Shown piece after piece: positions 16,869-25,904 of a DNA stretch of 64,000 bases. The stretch lies in assembly GCF_002812485.1 (NCBI RefSeq), contig NZ_CP025003.1, positions 1,922,001 through 1,986,000 of the forward strand, in the 5' to 3' direction. A model generated the notes under the pieces. The model was not told the DNA's origin and ran no database searches. It saw nothing but the letters and a program-made list of their open reading frames with translations. Both the position numbers and the translations under genes were made by a program. Origin of the DNA: Dickeya fangzhongdai (GTDB lineage Bacteria; Pseudomonadota; Gammaproteobacteria; Enterobacterales; Enterobacteriaceae). How positions within the stretch are numbered: the stretch's first letter is position 1; every line of letters begins with the position of its first letter.

Positions 16869-18092
16869 TCAAAAGCGCCTGGGGCGCGCCGTATTCTCTT
16901 TACAGCATCGGCTGACCGTGAGCGCGATAACGAAAAAGAGTCCGCTGATCGCAATAAAAAGCCCCCAGAACCAGGGGACGATGTCACGAGAATGGAAATA
17001 GTCGAAAAGGATGCCGTTCAGGGTATAGCCGAGGCCGACGCCAGTCATCGAAAATAACCCCAGTAAGCCCATGACGGTGCCGTTGGCGTTTGCCGGCGCA
17101 CGGGTTATTGCCTGAGCGTCTATCATTATCGTGAAAAATACCTCGGCAATGCTGAAGAAAAATATTCCAATGGCGTAAAAAACCAGTTGCAACGGGGAGT
17201 CTATTAATGACGAAATAGCAATCAAAATAAAGGCGACGGAAAAAACCAGAAAACCATAGGAAAGCTCAAGAGCGACTGTTTTTACTCTGCTGATAATAAA
17301 CAGGTTTGAAAAAATTACGGTGATCGCGTTAATGGTAAATGTCATTCCGGATGCCAGTAATGAAATATTCAGAGAGGAATAAAGCGGAAAGACCAGTTCG
17401 AGAAAGGTATAGAAATAAAAAAAGCATAATTGCATTAAAAATAACGGCCGGATGTTGACCTGTCGAAGCATTGAGAGCCATTGCCAGGGCGATGCCCGTT
17501 CGCGATCGTTATGATAACTGCGGAAATTGGATAACGTAATCAGGTAGATTATCGCGACTACCACCAGACAGACGGCGTTGGCGTAGCACAGAAAAGCGAA
17601 ATCGTAACCGATCATCAGGTAACCAAATAGCGGACCAAATGCCACTCCCATGTTGATCGCCAGACCGATAGACGCGAAGGCTTTCATGTCGCTGTCAATC
17701 AGTTCAAGCATGGCTTTCTTGCTGGCTATCATGCCGCATGCCAGACCGACGCCGTTGATCAACGCGGACGCGACCAGCCCGGCAAAGGTATGGGCATCCG
17801 CCAGCAGGATTAACCCGATGATACGCAAGGCAATGCCCAGCAGCGCCACCTTTTTGGCGCCGATGTTGTCGGCCATCATGCCGGCGGGTAAGGTGAGCCC
17901 TTTTTCAAGGGTGGCGCGTAGCATCAGTAATAGCGAAACCTGAAATACGCTCATCCCCAGGGTCTGGTATAAATACACAACGTAATAGGGGATAATAAAA
18001 AATGACGATAATACGGATAAGAATGTCCCTGATAGCAAAAACCAGGATTTATTGTGCAGTAATACATTTTTTGTGAATAAAAACTTCATCAT
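16869..18092 (-). CDS. MFS transporter
   Basis: 407 residues from the ATG at 18092, with AGGG about 8 nt upstream; the ORF could open 7 codons earlier. About 12 membrane spans, with the first near residues 17-40 (FLLSGTFLSVLSSFFIIPYY). The MFS loop 2-3 motif appears as AGMMADNIGAKK (about 70-81, GxxxDxxGxK-like). No drug or sugar signature lets me name the substrate. Codon use is visibly more AT-rich (many AAT, ATA, AAA) than in flanking genes, suggesting acquisition by transfer. Upstream is a 710-bp non-coding region beginning with four tandem 18-bp repeats in the promoter position. Confidence 0.82.
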   Translation of the reverse strand: MMKFLFTKNVLLHNKSWFLLSGTFLSVLSSFFIIPYYVVYLYQTLGMSVFQVSLLLMLRATLEKGLTLPAGMMADNIGAKKVALLGIALRIIGLILLADAHTFAGLVASALINGVGLACGMIASKKAMLELIDSDMKAFASIGLAINMGVAFGPLFGYLMIGYDFAFLCYANAVCLVVVAIIYLITLSNFRSYHNDRERASPWQWLSMLRQVNIRPLFLMQLCFFYFYTFLELVFPLYSSLNISLLASGMTFTINAITVIFSNLFIISRVKTVALELSYGFLVFSVAFILIAISSLIDSPLQLVFYAIGIFFFSIAEVFFTIMIDAQAITRAPANANGTVMGLLGLFSMTGVGLGYTLNGILFDYFHSRDIVPWFWGLFIAISGLFFVIALTVSRCCKENTARPRRF

Positions 18093-18105
18093 GGATAACC
18101 CTGTA

Positions 18106-18178
18106 ATTTTCAAACCTGTGGAAATTTTCTAATCTATGGAATGACTTTCAATGTATGGCATTATTTCAATCTATATGA
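18106..18178. repeat. Four tandem 18-bp repeats in the MFS promoter region
   Basis: Units at 18106-18123, 18124-18141, 18143-18160 and 18161-18178 share the core TTTCAATCTATGGA (ATTTTCTAATCTATGGAA is unit 2). Units 1 and 2 match at 15 of 18 positions; units 3 and 4 each match unit 2 at about 11. They start 13 bp upstream of the MFS start codon, where a promoter and operator would lie. Spacing is slightly under two helical turns. Confidence 0.6.
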
Positions 18179-18824
18179 CGCCAGACGGCGGCGAAAATAT
18201 AGATGGAGAATGTGGTGCATGAGCGTAAACGACGGAGTATTTCATGCTCTGGGATTTATCTTATTCATTTAAGCTTTTTGTTAAATCCTGTTCTCGGGTG
18301 TTTTTAAATGTGACCTTATTTATAAAGTTAATAACAGTGACGGCGCGGATGCCGCTGCGAGGTCTTTTTTCCGATAACCGTGGCGATGCATCGAATACCT
18401 GACCGGGCGGTGAGAAAGGTTGTTATTTAACCCTTTCCAGCGTGCGCGTTTTGTCATGCGCCGTCCCGACGGTTTGCGCGTCGCGCGGGCAGTTTGCCGG
18501 CAAAATGGATCAGCGCCTCGTGGTTAAACCGCGGCAGACGTTATGTCAATGACGCGGTTTAACCACTGCTCACAGGATGCGGAACAATTGTCACAGGAAA
18601 ATGGTGGATAAATGACCGGTGGTCTATGCTTTTTAAAACAGGAAGATGCGACGGATGACGTGAGACACATATTTTTCTTTTTGATGGTGTATAAGAAGTA
18701 AGAGCTATTTGAAGCGCGCCAGCGATCGCGTAGAGTGAGGTGGCAGGGTATTGCCCTGATTTGCCTGCATTACTGATGTTGCCTTGTAACCACACAATTA
18801 ATAATTATTTGCATTGAGGACAGA
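18179..18824. other. Long non-coding gap before cheV with a 14-bp inverted repeat
   Basis: No gene is convincing here. A perfect 14-bp inverted repeat, GTGGTTAAACCGCG (18520-18533) and CGCGGTTTAACCAC (18553-18566), has a 19-bp spacer. It is followed at once by two direct copies of TCACAGGA (18570-18577 and 18591-18598), 21 bp apart. These could be a terminator-like hairpin or operators for cheV about 250 bp downstream. I looked for a sigma-28 promoter and found none that fits well. Confidence 0.45.
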
Positions 18825-19799
18825 ATGGATAAATTTCAAAGAGAGATTGAGGAGAGAACCAATCTTACCTCATCCAACAAGTTTGAATTGTTATTGTTCC
18901 GTTTAGGGTCGGCTACCGGTGAGGGGCCATCCGAGCTGTTCGGCATCAATGTGTTCAAGCTTCGTGAAATCGTTCCGATGCCAACCTTGACCAAGGCTGC
19001 GGGTATGACACCGCCGATGCTTGGCATGATTAATATTCGCGGGCAGATTATTCCCGTTATCGATCTTCCGGCGGTAGTGGGATGTGCTGCGAGTACCGGC
19101 CGCAATATCCTGCTGGTGACGGAATATGCACGCAGCACTCAGGCTTTTGCGGTCGAATCCGTTGATGACATTGTTCGTCTGGATTGGAGTCAGGTAAATA
19201 CCGCCGAAGCAGGCGTCAGCAATACCTATATTACCAGTATTGCGCGTCTGGACAGCGATCCATCAAGTAACCGTCTGGCGCTGGTGCTGGATGTCGAACA
19301 GATTCTGCACGACATTATTCCGACCGAGCGCGAGATTAAGATTGAAAGCGTAGAAGCCAAAACCTTCAAACTGAAGCCCGGTGCGGTGGCGATTGTAGCC
19401 GAAGACTCCAAAGTCGCGCGAACGATGCTCGAAACGGGGCTGAAGGTGATGAATATTCCGTACATCATGCATATCACCGGGTTGGAAGCCTGGAACAAGA
19501 TCAAGGCAATGGCGCAGGAAGCACAGGCGGAAGGTCGGCCGATTTCGGACAAGATTGCCTTTGTGCTGACCGATCTGGAAATGCCGGAGATGGATGGTTT
19601 TACACTGACGCGTAATATCAAACGTGATGATACGCTCAAGAGCATTCCCGTTATTATCCACTCTTCACTGTCCGGCACCGCGAACGAAGACCATGTGCGT
19701 AACGTGGGCGCGGATTCGTATGTAGCGAAATTCGAAATCAATGAACTGGCCGCCGCGATTCACAGCGTGGTGGACAAAAAAGTCCCTTCCTCCAAGTGA
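18825..19799 (+). CDS. cheV: Chemotaxis coupling protein CheV (CheW domain plus receiver)
   Basis: 324 residues; GAGGACAG ribosome site before the ATG. The CheW-like domain (residues about 18-165) contains the ELFGINVFKLREIV segment and GMINIRGQIIPVIDL, which contacts receptors and CheA. The C-terminal receiver (about 185-320) has AEDSKVAR acidic pocket, phospho-acceptor Asp in LTDLEMPEMDG and the conserved Lys in YVAKFE. It couples chemoreceptors to the CheA kinase and its phosphorylation tunes adaptation. It is a single-gene unit with no che or flagellar genes around it, typical of CheV copies in enterobacteria. A hairpin follows it. Confidence 0.93.
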   Translation: MDKFQREIEERTNLTSSNKFELLLFRLGSATGEGPSELFGINVFKLREIVPMPTLTKAAGMTPPMLGMINIRGQIIPVIDLPAVVGCAASTGRNILLVTEYARSTQAFAVESVDDIVRLDWSQVNTAEAGVSNTYITSIARLDSDPSSNRLALVLDVEQILHDIIPTEREIKIESVEAKTFKLKPGAVAIVAEDSKVARTMLETGLKVMNIPYIMHITGLEAWNKIKAMAQEAQAEGRPISDKIAFVLTDLEMPEMDGFTLTRNIKRDDTLKSIPVIIHSSLSGTANEDHVRNVGADSYVAKFEINELAAAIHSVVDKKVPSSK

Positions 19800-19816
19800 T
19801 GTAACCGGTTCTCCAC

Positions 19817-19841
19817 AGCCCTGACCTGTCCGGTCAGGGCT
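19817..19841 (+). terminator. Terminator-like hairpin after cheV
   Basis: A perfect 10-bp stem, AGCCCTGACC (19817-19826) and GGTCAGGGCT (19832-19841), with a 5-nt loop, 17 nt after the cheV stop. No strong U-run follows, so termination efficiency is uncertain. Confidence 0.55.
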
Positions 19842-20191
19842 GACAGCGTAACCGCCCGGACTGTTTTCCTGAATGACCAATAACCTCCGCAGACGGTAAT
19901 CCCCGCCGGTACCGTATTGCCCTGCCTGTTAACGGCGGCGTTTGCCGAGCCACCGCTTACCCATCCCGCGTTAAAAAGCGCGATGTCGATCACAATGAGT
20001 CAAAACCGGGCCGCAGGGGCAAACCGTGAGCGGACGCGCGTTGGCATCACGACGACCCGCGGCGCGCTATTAATCTTTACTCTAAAGCTAATGATTGCGA
20101 TACCGGCTTTATTGAAGCGGCATCGGCCGGGGAACATACTTTAACCAGACCAAGGCAAATCAAAATGATGAGCTGAATCAGGAGGTTAATA
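19842..20191 (+). promoter_or_regulatory. Promoter region of the mdc operon
   Basis: The non-coding stretch between the cheV hairpin and mdcA. The last 140 bp are AT-rich (AATCTTTACTCTAAAGC, TTTAACCAGACC) and should contain the MdcR-dependent promoter; I cannot fix the -10/-35 with confidence. The mdcA ribosome site CAGGAGG lies at 20179-20185. No gene is visible in this stretch. Confidence 0.35.
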
Positions 20192-21847
20192 ATGTTGTCT
20201 GGGCAAACGTCACCGCGGCTCTGGAATACGCGCCGCAGTGAAAAACAACGGCGCAAGGCGTCGATACCCGTCCCGGGCAAGGTGCTTCCCACGGAACATC
20301 TTGCCGCGATGTTGGAAAAGCTGATCGCTCCCGGCGATAAGGTGGTGCTGGAAGGCAATAACCAGAAGCAGGCTGATTTTCTCTCCCGCACGCTGGCGGA
20401 GGTCAATCCGCAAAAAGTGCATGACTTGCATATGATCATGCCGAGCGTCGGGCGCAGCGAACATCTGGATATCTTTGAAAAAGGCATCGCCCACAAGCTC
20501 GATTTTTCCTTCTCGGGCACGCAGAGTCTGCGTATTTCGCAACTGCTGGAGGATGGCGCGCTGGAAGTCGGCGCCATCCATACCTATATCGAACTCTATT
20601 CCCGCCTGTATGTCGACCTGATCCCCAATGTGGCGTTGGTGGCGGGGTATAAAGCCGATCGCAAAGGCAACCTGTACACCGGCCCCAGTACCGAAGACAC
20701 GCCGGCGCTGGTCGAAGCCGCCGCGTTCCATGACGGTATCGTCATCGCTCAGGTCAATGAGCTGGTGGACGACGAAACGGATTTGCCGCGCGTCGATATT
20801 CCCGGTTCCTGGATTGATTATGTGGTGGTCGCCGACAAGCCGTTCTTTATCGAACCGCTGTTTACCCGCGACCCGCGCTTGATCAAACAAGAGCACATTC
20901 TGATGGCGATGATGGCTATCAAGGGCATTTACGCCGAGCATCAGGTGCAATCGCTCAACCACGGCATCGGTTTCAACACCGCGGCGATTGAGCTGCTGCT
21001 GCCGACCTACGGCGAGCGTCTGGGGCTGAAAGGCAAAATCTGTAAGCACTGGACCCTCAATCCGCATCCCACCCTGATTCCGGCGATTGAAAGCGGCTGG
21101 GTCGACAGTGTCCACTGCTTTGGCGGCGAACTGGGGATGGAAGCCTATATCGCCGCCCGGCCGGACGTGTTCTTCACCGGCGCCGATGGCTCAATGCGCT
21201 CCAACCGCGCGTTTTGCCAGTTGGCGGGGCAGTACGCCGTGGACATGTTCATCGGTTCGACATTGCAGGTCGATGGGCTGGGCAACTCGTCCACCGTCAC
21301 CAAAGGACGTCTTTCCGGATTCGGCGGCGCGCCCAACATGGGGCATGACCCGCACGGTCGCCGTCACGCCACGCCGGCATGGCTCGCCATGATTAACGAA
21401 CCTGACCCGATGCAGCGCGGGCGCAAGCTGGTGGTGCAAATGGTGGAAACCTTCCAGGCCGGCGTCAAACCGACCTTTGTGGAAAAACTCGACGCGGTGG
21501 ATGTGGCGAAAGCGGCCGGTATGCCGTTGGCGCCGGTGATGATTTATGGCGACGATGTCACCCATGTGCTGACGGAAGAAGGCATCGCCTATCTCTATCG
21601 CGCCGACAGTCTGGAGGAACGCCGGGCGATGGTGGCGGCGGTAGCCGGGATCACCGATATCGGGCTGGGGGTGGACGCGCAGCGCGTGGCGGAGTTCCGC
21701 CGCAACGGCAAGGTCGCCTACCCGGAAGATTTGGGGATCCGCCGTACCGAAGCGACCCGCTCACTGCTGGCGGCCGGCAGCGTGGCCGATCTGGTGGAAT
21801 GGTCGGGCGGCCTGTACAACCCGCCGGCGAAATTCCGGAGCTGGTAA
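20192..21847 (+). CDS. mdcA: Malonate decarboxylase alpha subunit
   Basis: 551 residues, the family's standard length. It is the acetyl-S-ACP:malonate ACP transferase: it swaps the acetyl group on the MdcC prosthetic thiol for malonate, releasing acetate. The fold is that of CoA transferases, with HMIMPSVGRSEHLDIF early and TGADGSMRSNRAFCQLAG and GGAPNMGHDPHGRRH in the second half. The first gene of an eight-gene cluster, it has an excellent CAGGAGG ribosome site. The stop TAA overlaps the ATG of mdcB by one base (TAATG). Cytosolic. Confidence 0.96.
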   Translation: MLSGQTSPRLWNTRRSEKQRRKASIPVPGKVLPTEHLAAMLEKLIAPGDKVVLEGNNQKQADFLSRTLAEVNPQKVHDLHMIMPSVGRSEHLDIFEKGIAHKLDFSFSGTQSLRISQLLEDGALEVGAIHTYIELYSRLYVDLIPNVALVAGYKADRKGNLYTGPSTEDTPALVEAAAFHDGIVIAQVNELVDDETDLPRVDIPGSWIDYVVVADKPFFIEPLFTRDPRLIKQEHILMAMMAIKGIYAEHQVQSLNHGIGFNTAAIELLLPTYGERLGLKGKICKHWTLNPHPTLIPAIESGWVDSVHCFGGELGMEAYIAARPDVFFTGADGSMRSNRAFCQLAGQYAVDMFIGSTLQVDGLGNSSTVTKGRLSGFGGAPNMGHDPHGRRHATPAWLAMINEPDPMQRGRKLVVQMVETFQAGVKPTFVEKLDAVDVAKAAGMPLAPVMIYGDDVTHVLTEEGIAYLYRADSLEERRAMVAAVAGITDIGLGVDAQRVAEFRRNGKVAYPEDLGIRRTEATRSLLAAGSVADLVEWSGGLYNPPAKFRSW

Positions 21848-22704
21848 TGAAGCCGCAGCGACAGTCCGACGCGCAGGGGTATGCGCAATGGCTGGCCGAG
21901 GCCGCGACGCGCTGCCTGATTGAGGAAGCGCGGCTCAGCCCCAAGCCGGGGCTGGTCGATAGCCGCGGCAGCGGCGCGCATCAGGATTTAACGCTCGCGC
22001 TGATGGAGCGTTCCGCCCGCAGCCTGACCGACACATTCCATACGCTGGCGCTTCAGAGCTGGCAACGCCCGGTGGATGCCGCGTTGCGCCAGTTGGTCGG
22101 TCGGGTAGGGCGCGAAGGCGAACAGCGCATGATGCTGGCGACCGGCGGCGTCAACACGCACCGCGGCGCGATCTGGGCGCTGGGGCTGCTGGTCAGCGCG
22201 GCGGCGATGCTCGGCGGCGTCGGCGACTCGCAGGCTATCGCGGACACCGCGGCGCGTCTTGCCCGCCTGCCGGATAGCGCCGCGCCGACGGTCTTTAGCA
22301 AAGGGCGACGGGCGACGCAGCGTTATCAGGTCCCTGGCGCGCGCGAAGAGGCGCAGCAGGGGTTCCCGCACATTACCCGACTGGCGCTGCCGCAGTTGCT
22401 GCATAGCCGCCGGCAAGGCGCCGGTGAAGACGCGGCGCGTCTGGATGCGCTGATGAGCATTATGACCTCGCTGAGCGATACCTGCGTGTTGTCACGCGCC
22501 GGGCTGGACGGGCTGGAAACGATGCAGCGCGGCGCGCGGGCGGTATTGGCGGCCGGCGGCATATCTCGTCCCGCCGGGCGGCAGGCGCTGGCGCAACTGG
22601 ATGCACATATGCTGGCGCTGAACGCGTCGCCGGGCGGCGCGGCCGATCTGCTGGCCGCCACGCTATTGCTCGATGGTATCGCACAGCCATCTTTATACGA
22701 TTAA
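21847..22704 (+). CDS. mdcB: Triphosphoribosyl-dephospho-CoA synthase
   Basis: 285 residues from the ATG at 21847, overlapping the mdcA stop. It makes 2'-(5''-triphosphoribosyl)-3'-dephospho-CoA from dephospho-CoA and ATP, the precursor of the MdcC cofactor. CitG/MdcB family features are EARLSPKPGLVDSRGSGAH (near residues 23-41), the MLATGGVNTHRGAIW block and the GAREEAQQGFPH segment. Nine bases separate it from mdcC. Confidence 0.94.
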   Translation: MKPQRQSDAQGYAQWLAEAATRCLIEEARLSPKPGLVDSRGSGAHQDLTLALMERSARSLTDTFHTLALQSWQRPVDAALRQLVGRVGREGEQRMMLATGGVNTHRGAIWALGLLVSAAAMLGGVGDSQAIADTAARLARLPDSAAPTVFSKGRRATQRYQVPGAREEAQQGFPHITRLALPQLLHSRRQGAGEDAARLDALMSIMTSLSDTCVLSRAGLDGLETMQRGARAVLAAGGISRPAGRQALAQLDAHMLALNASPGGAADLLAATLLLDGIAQPSLYD

Positions 22705-22713
22705 GAGGGTGTT

Positions 22714-23013
22714 ATGGAACACATTACATTGTCATTCCCGGCTACCCGCACGGCCAGCGGCAACGCGCTGGCGGGCGTGGTGGGGTCCGGTGATATGGAA
22801 GTGCTGTTGACGGCGAACGCCGGACAGACGCTCACCATCGACATCACCACATCGGTGGATAACAGCCGGGCGCGCTGGCAGGCGCTGTTCGACCGGTTAA
22901 GTTCGCTCGGCGGCCTGCCTGCCGGCGCCATGAAGATTCATGATTTCGGCGCCACGCCCGGTGTGGCGCGCATCCGTATCGAACAGGTTTTTGAAGGGGT
23001 GAATCATGCGTGA
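22714..23013 (+). CDS. mdcC: Malonate decarboxylase acyl-carrier protein (delta subunit)
   Basis: 99 residues. This small subunit carries the phosphoribosyl-dephospho-CoA arm on a serine; the candidate is Ser25 in GVVGSGDMEVL, matching the conserved GSGD-type site of the family. Malonyl and acetyl groups ride on this arm during the cycle. The ribosome site AAGAGGG is close upstream, and the end overlaps mdcD by 8 bp. Confidence 0.94.
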   Translation: MEHITLSFPATRTASGNALAGVVGSGDMEVLLTANAGQTLTIDITTSVDNSRARWQALFDRLSSLGGLPAGAMKIHDFGATPGVARIRIEQVFEGVNHA

Positions 23014-23839
23014 CGACCGCAGTTTTATCGAACTCAAAGCGCGGGAGCGCGCCCGCGCGCTGCTGGATGACGGCAGCTACCGCGAATTGCTCGACCCGTT
23101 TGACGGCATCGTCTCGCCGTGGCTGGGGCCGCAGGGCATCGTGGTGCAGTCCGACGACGGCATGGTGGTAGCGAAAGGCACGCTGCAGGGCAAACCGACG
23201 GTAGTGATCGCTATTGAGGGTGCGTTTCAGGGCGGCAGCATGGGCGAAGTCTCCGGCGCCAAAATGGCCGCCGCGCTGGAGCTGGCGGCGGACGATCAGC
23301 GCAAGGGCATTCCGACGCAGGCGATCTTGTGTCTGGAAACCGGCGGCGTCCGGTTGCAGGAGGCCAATCTGGGGCTGGCGGCGATCGCCGATATCCACGC
23401 CGCCATCGTCGACCTGCGCCGTTACACGCCGGTGATCGGCATCATCGCTGGTACGGTGGGGTGCTTTGGCGGCATGTCGATCGCCGCCGCGCTGTGCAGC
23501 CACCTGATCGTCACCCGCGAGGCGCGTCTTGGGCTCAACGGCCCGCAGGTAATTGAACAGGAAGCGGGGATTGCCGAGTACGACTCACGCGACCGTCCTT
23601 TTATCTGGAGCATGACCGGCGGGGAAATCCGTCGCCGCAGCGGCCTGGCCGACAGTCTGGTGGCCGATGGCGTTAACGCCGTCAAACAGGCGGTGGATAA
23701 CGCGCTCGCCAGCGGCGTTCCGGCGCAACACCGGTCGGATAACTATGCGTGGTATCTGGCGCGACTGACCGATGCCGATACGCGGGTGCAGGCCGACACG
23801 CAACAGATCCAACAGCTTTTCGGGGAGGTAAACCCATGA
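23006..23839 (+). CDS. mdcD: Malonate decarboxylase beta subunit
   Basis: 277 residues, crotonase/carboxyltransferase fold. With MdcE it decarboxylates malonyl-S-ACP to acetyl-S-ACP without biotin in this soluble type. The oxyanion region IEGAFQGGSMGEVSGAK is at about residues 71-87 and the second half carries GTVGCFGGMSIAAAL. It overlaps mdcC by 8 bp and mdcE by 4 bp (ATGA), so translation is coupled to keep subunits in ratio. Confidence 0.95.
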   Translation: MRDDRSFIELKARERARALLDDGSYRELLDPFDGIVSPWLGPQGIVVQSDDGMVVAKGTLQGKPTVVIAIEGAFQGGSMGEVSGAKMAAALELAADDQRKGIPTQAILCLETGGVRLQEANLGLAAIADIHAAIVDLRRYTPVIGIIAGTVGCFGGMSIAAALCSHLIVTREARLGLNGPQVIEQEAGIAEYDSRDRPFIWSMTGGEIRRRSGLADSLVADGVNAVKQAVDNALASGVPAQHRSDNYAWYLARLTDADTRVQADTQQIQQLFGEVNP

Positions 23840-24636
23840 GTCACGTAGCACATCGCGGCGCGTTATGGCTGGAAACGCTGGCGCACGGTAAACCGCGACT
23901 GGCCGGGCTGTGCCCGTCGGTGCAGGCGGCTGACGGCGACATCGCCGGCGAACCGGTCCGTTTTATCGCCGTTGTTCCTGACGCGGATAACCACTACCCG
24001 CGCGCCGCGCAGGGCGAGGTGGGACTGCTTGAAGGCTGGACGCTGGCGAAAGTGGTGCATGAGACTATCTCCGCGGATCGGCACAGCGATAACAAACGGC
24101 CGATTGTGGCGGTGATCGACGTGCCGAGTCAGGCGTATGGCCGCCGGGAAGAAGCGTTCGGCATCCATCAGGCGCTGGCGGCAGCGGCGGGCGCGTATGC
24201 GCAGGCTCGCCTCGCCGGGCATCCGGTCATCGGGCTGATCGTCGGCAAAGCGATGTCCGGCGCGTTTCTGGCCCACGGCTATCAGGCCAATCGGCTGATC
24301 GCCTTTAATGACCCCGCGGTGCAGATTCACGCGATGGGCAAGGCCTCCGCCGCGCGCATCACGCTCAGAAGCGTCGAGGAACTGGAGAAACTGGCGGCCA
24401 CTATCCCGCCGATGGCGTATGACATCCGCAATTACGCCACGCTGGGGTTGCTGTCGGCGTTGCTGGATATCAGCAATCCGGATGCGCCGTCCGCCGACGA
24501 TTCGGCGCAGGTGATCGCCGCGTTGCAGCAGGCGATTGCCGACGCCCGTCGCGACCGCTCACTGAAAACGCGGCTGGGAGCGGACAACCGGCGCAGTTCG
24601 TCGCTGGTCCGCGAACGGATGCGGGCGCAGTGGTAA
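23836..24636 (+). CDS. mdcE: Malonate decarboxylase gamma subunit
   Basis: 266 residues from the ATG at 23836, preceded by GGGGAGG. Partner of MdcD in the malonyl-S-ACP decarboxylase. The conserved block LIVGKAMSGAFLAHGYQANR lies near residues 135-154, followed by a predicted helix-rich C-terminus ending SLVRERMRAQW. The absence of mdcL/mdcM-like transporter genes and of biotin carriers shows the soluble, biotin-independent type. A 305-bp gap then interrupts the cluster. Confidence 0.94.
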   Translation: MSHVAHRGALWLETLAHGKPRLAGLCPSVQAADGDIAGEPVRFIAVVPDADNHYPRAAQGEVGLLEGWTLAKVVHETISADRHSDNKRPIVAVIDVPSQAYGRREEAFGIHQALAAAAGAYAQARLAGHPVIGLIVGKAMSGAFLAHGYQANRLIAFNDPAVQIHAMGKASAARITLRSVEELEKLAATIPPMAYDIRNYATLGLLSALLDISNPDAPSADDSAQVIAALQQAIADARRDRSLKTRLGADNRRSSSLVRERMRAQW

Positions 24637-24941
24637 ACCGCGTCCGCGGGTAAACCACGCGCCGGTGTAAGCGTCACCAGGGAACGTCACTCGGGGAGAA
24701 GCCTCGCACAGGTAATCAGCCCCACACAGGCGGTCAGCATCCTGGTTAACAAGGAGCGGCCGCCTGATATCGGTAAGCCAGTAAAGAGACCTGCCAGATA
24801 AAGGGTAATGGGCGTCATTGGATGCCCACGGACGCCCTTTGTCTGAAAAAACTATGCGGTGCTCCGCCACACGAATAATAGCGGGGCACGGCCTAACCAT
24901 CGCGCTGGAACTCATGCTCTTTTATTACAGGTGAATACGAT
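24637..24941. other. Gap inside the mdc cluster with a terminator-like hairpin
   Basis: A 305-bp non-coding interval between mdcE and mdcF. A stem GGGCGTC/GACGCCC followed by TTTG at about 24811-24842 could attenuate transcription after the structural genes. A 7-bp inverted repeat CAGGCGG/CCGCCTG lies at 24727-24733 and 24760-24766. The last 60 bp are AT-rich and could hold a second promoter for mdcFGH. No coding frame looks real. Confidence 0.4.
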
Positions 24942-25901
24942 ATGACTTATGTAATTGTTCATGCCCTCGCGCCGATTTTTATCATCATGCTGCTGGGGTT
25001 CTGGGCTGGCAAAGCCAAAATGGTGGATAACAAGAACGTTGCCCTGCTCAATATTTTCGTCATGGATTTTGCGCTGCCGGCGGCGTTGTTCAGCGCCACG
25101 GTGCAAACGCCCTGGTCCGGCATTGTCCAGCAGGCTCCGCTGATCGTGGTGCTGACGCTGGCGATGTGGGTAACCTATGCGGCCATTTATTTTCTGGCCG
25201 TCAAGCTGTTTCATAAAACGCCGCAGGACGCAGCGGTGCTGACGCTCACCGTGGCGCTGCCCAACTATGCGGCGCTCGGCCTGCCGATTCTTGGCAGCGT
25301 GCTGGGCGACGGTTCGTCTACCTCACTGTCGGTGGCGGTGTCCATCGCCTGTGGTTCGGTGCTGATGACGCCGTTCTGTTTGCTGATCCTGGAACGCGAA
25401 AAAGCGCGGGCGTCAGGCGGCAGCCAGACCTCTACGCTGGCGATGCTGCCGGTGCTGATGTGGCGGTCGGTGAAAAAGCCGATTGTGCTGGGGCCGTTGC
25501 TGGGCGTGGTGCTGTCCGCCATTGGTATTCGCATGCCGGAACTGCTGCTGGCGGCGATCAAGCCGCTGGGGCTATCCGCCACGGCGACCGCATTGTTCCT
25601 GACCGGCGTTATTCTTTCGGCGCGCCAGTTGAAGCTTAACCGCGTGGTCACCACCGCGGTGCTGGCCAAGCTGCTGGTACAACCGGCGCTGGCGTGGGCG
25701 GTGGTGCTGATGTTGGGGCTGCACGGCGCGGTGGCGATCACCGCGATTCTGATGATTGCTCTGTCCGCCGGCTTTTTCGGCGTGGTTTTCGGTAACCGGT
25801 TTGGCGTGCAGTCGCCGGATGCGGAAGCGGTGCTGCTGTTAAGCTCGGTACTCTGTATCCTGTCGCTGCCGCTATTTATTACGTTGACATCAGGAATCTA
25901 A
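24942..25901 (+). CDS. mdcF: Malonate transporter, auxin-efflux-carrier family
   Basis: 319 residues, AEC family membrane protein with about ten spans in two five-helix repeats. The first span begins at once (VIVHALAPIFIIMLLGFWAG), and GLPILGSVLG and ALSAGFFGVVFGNRFG mark the family's conserved crossing regions. It is thought to take up malonate. Placed after the structural genes and 3 bp before mdcG. Confidence 0.9.
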   Translation: MTYVIVHALAPIFIIMLLGFWAGKAKMVDNKNVALLNIFVMDFALPAALFSATVQTPWSGIVQQAPLIVVLTLAMWVTYAAIYFLAVKLFHKTPQDAAVLTLTVALPNYAALGLPILGSVLGDGSSTSLSVAVSIACGSVLMTPFCLLILEREKARASGGSQTSTLAMLPVLMWRSVKKPIVLGPLLGVVLSAIGIRMPELLLAAIKPLGLSATATALFLTGVILSARQLKLNRVVTTAVLAKLLVQPALAWAVVLMLGLHGAVAITAILMIALSAGFFGVVFGNRFGVQSPDAEAVLLLSSVLCILSLPLFITLTSGI

Positions 25902-25904
25902 AGC

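Noticed and set aside
18600..18824. Sigma-28 flagellar promoter before cheV
   Set aside because: TAAA-like and GCCGATAA-like pieces are present but never at the right spacing.
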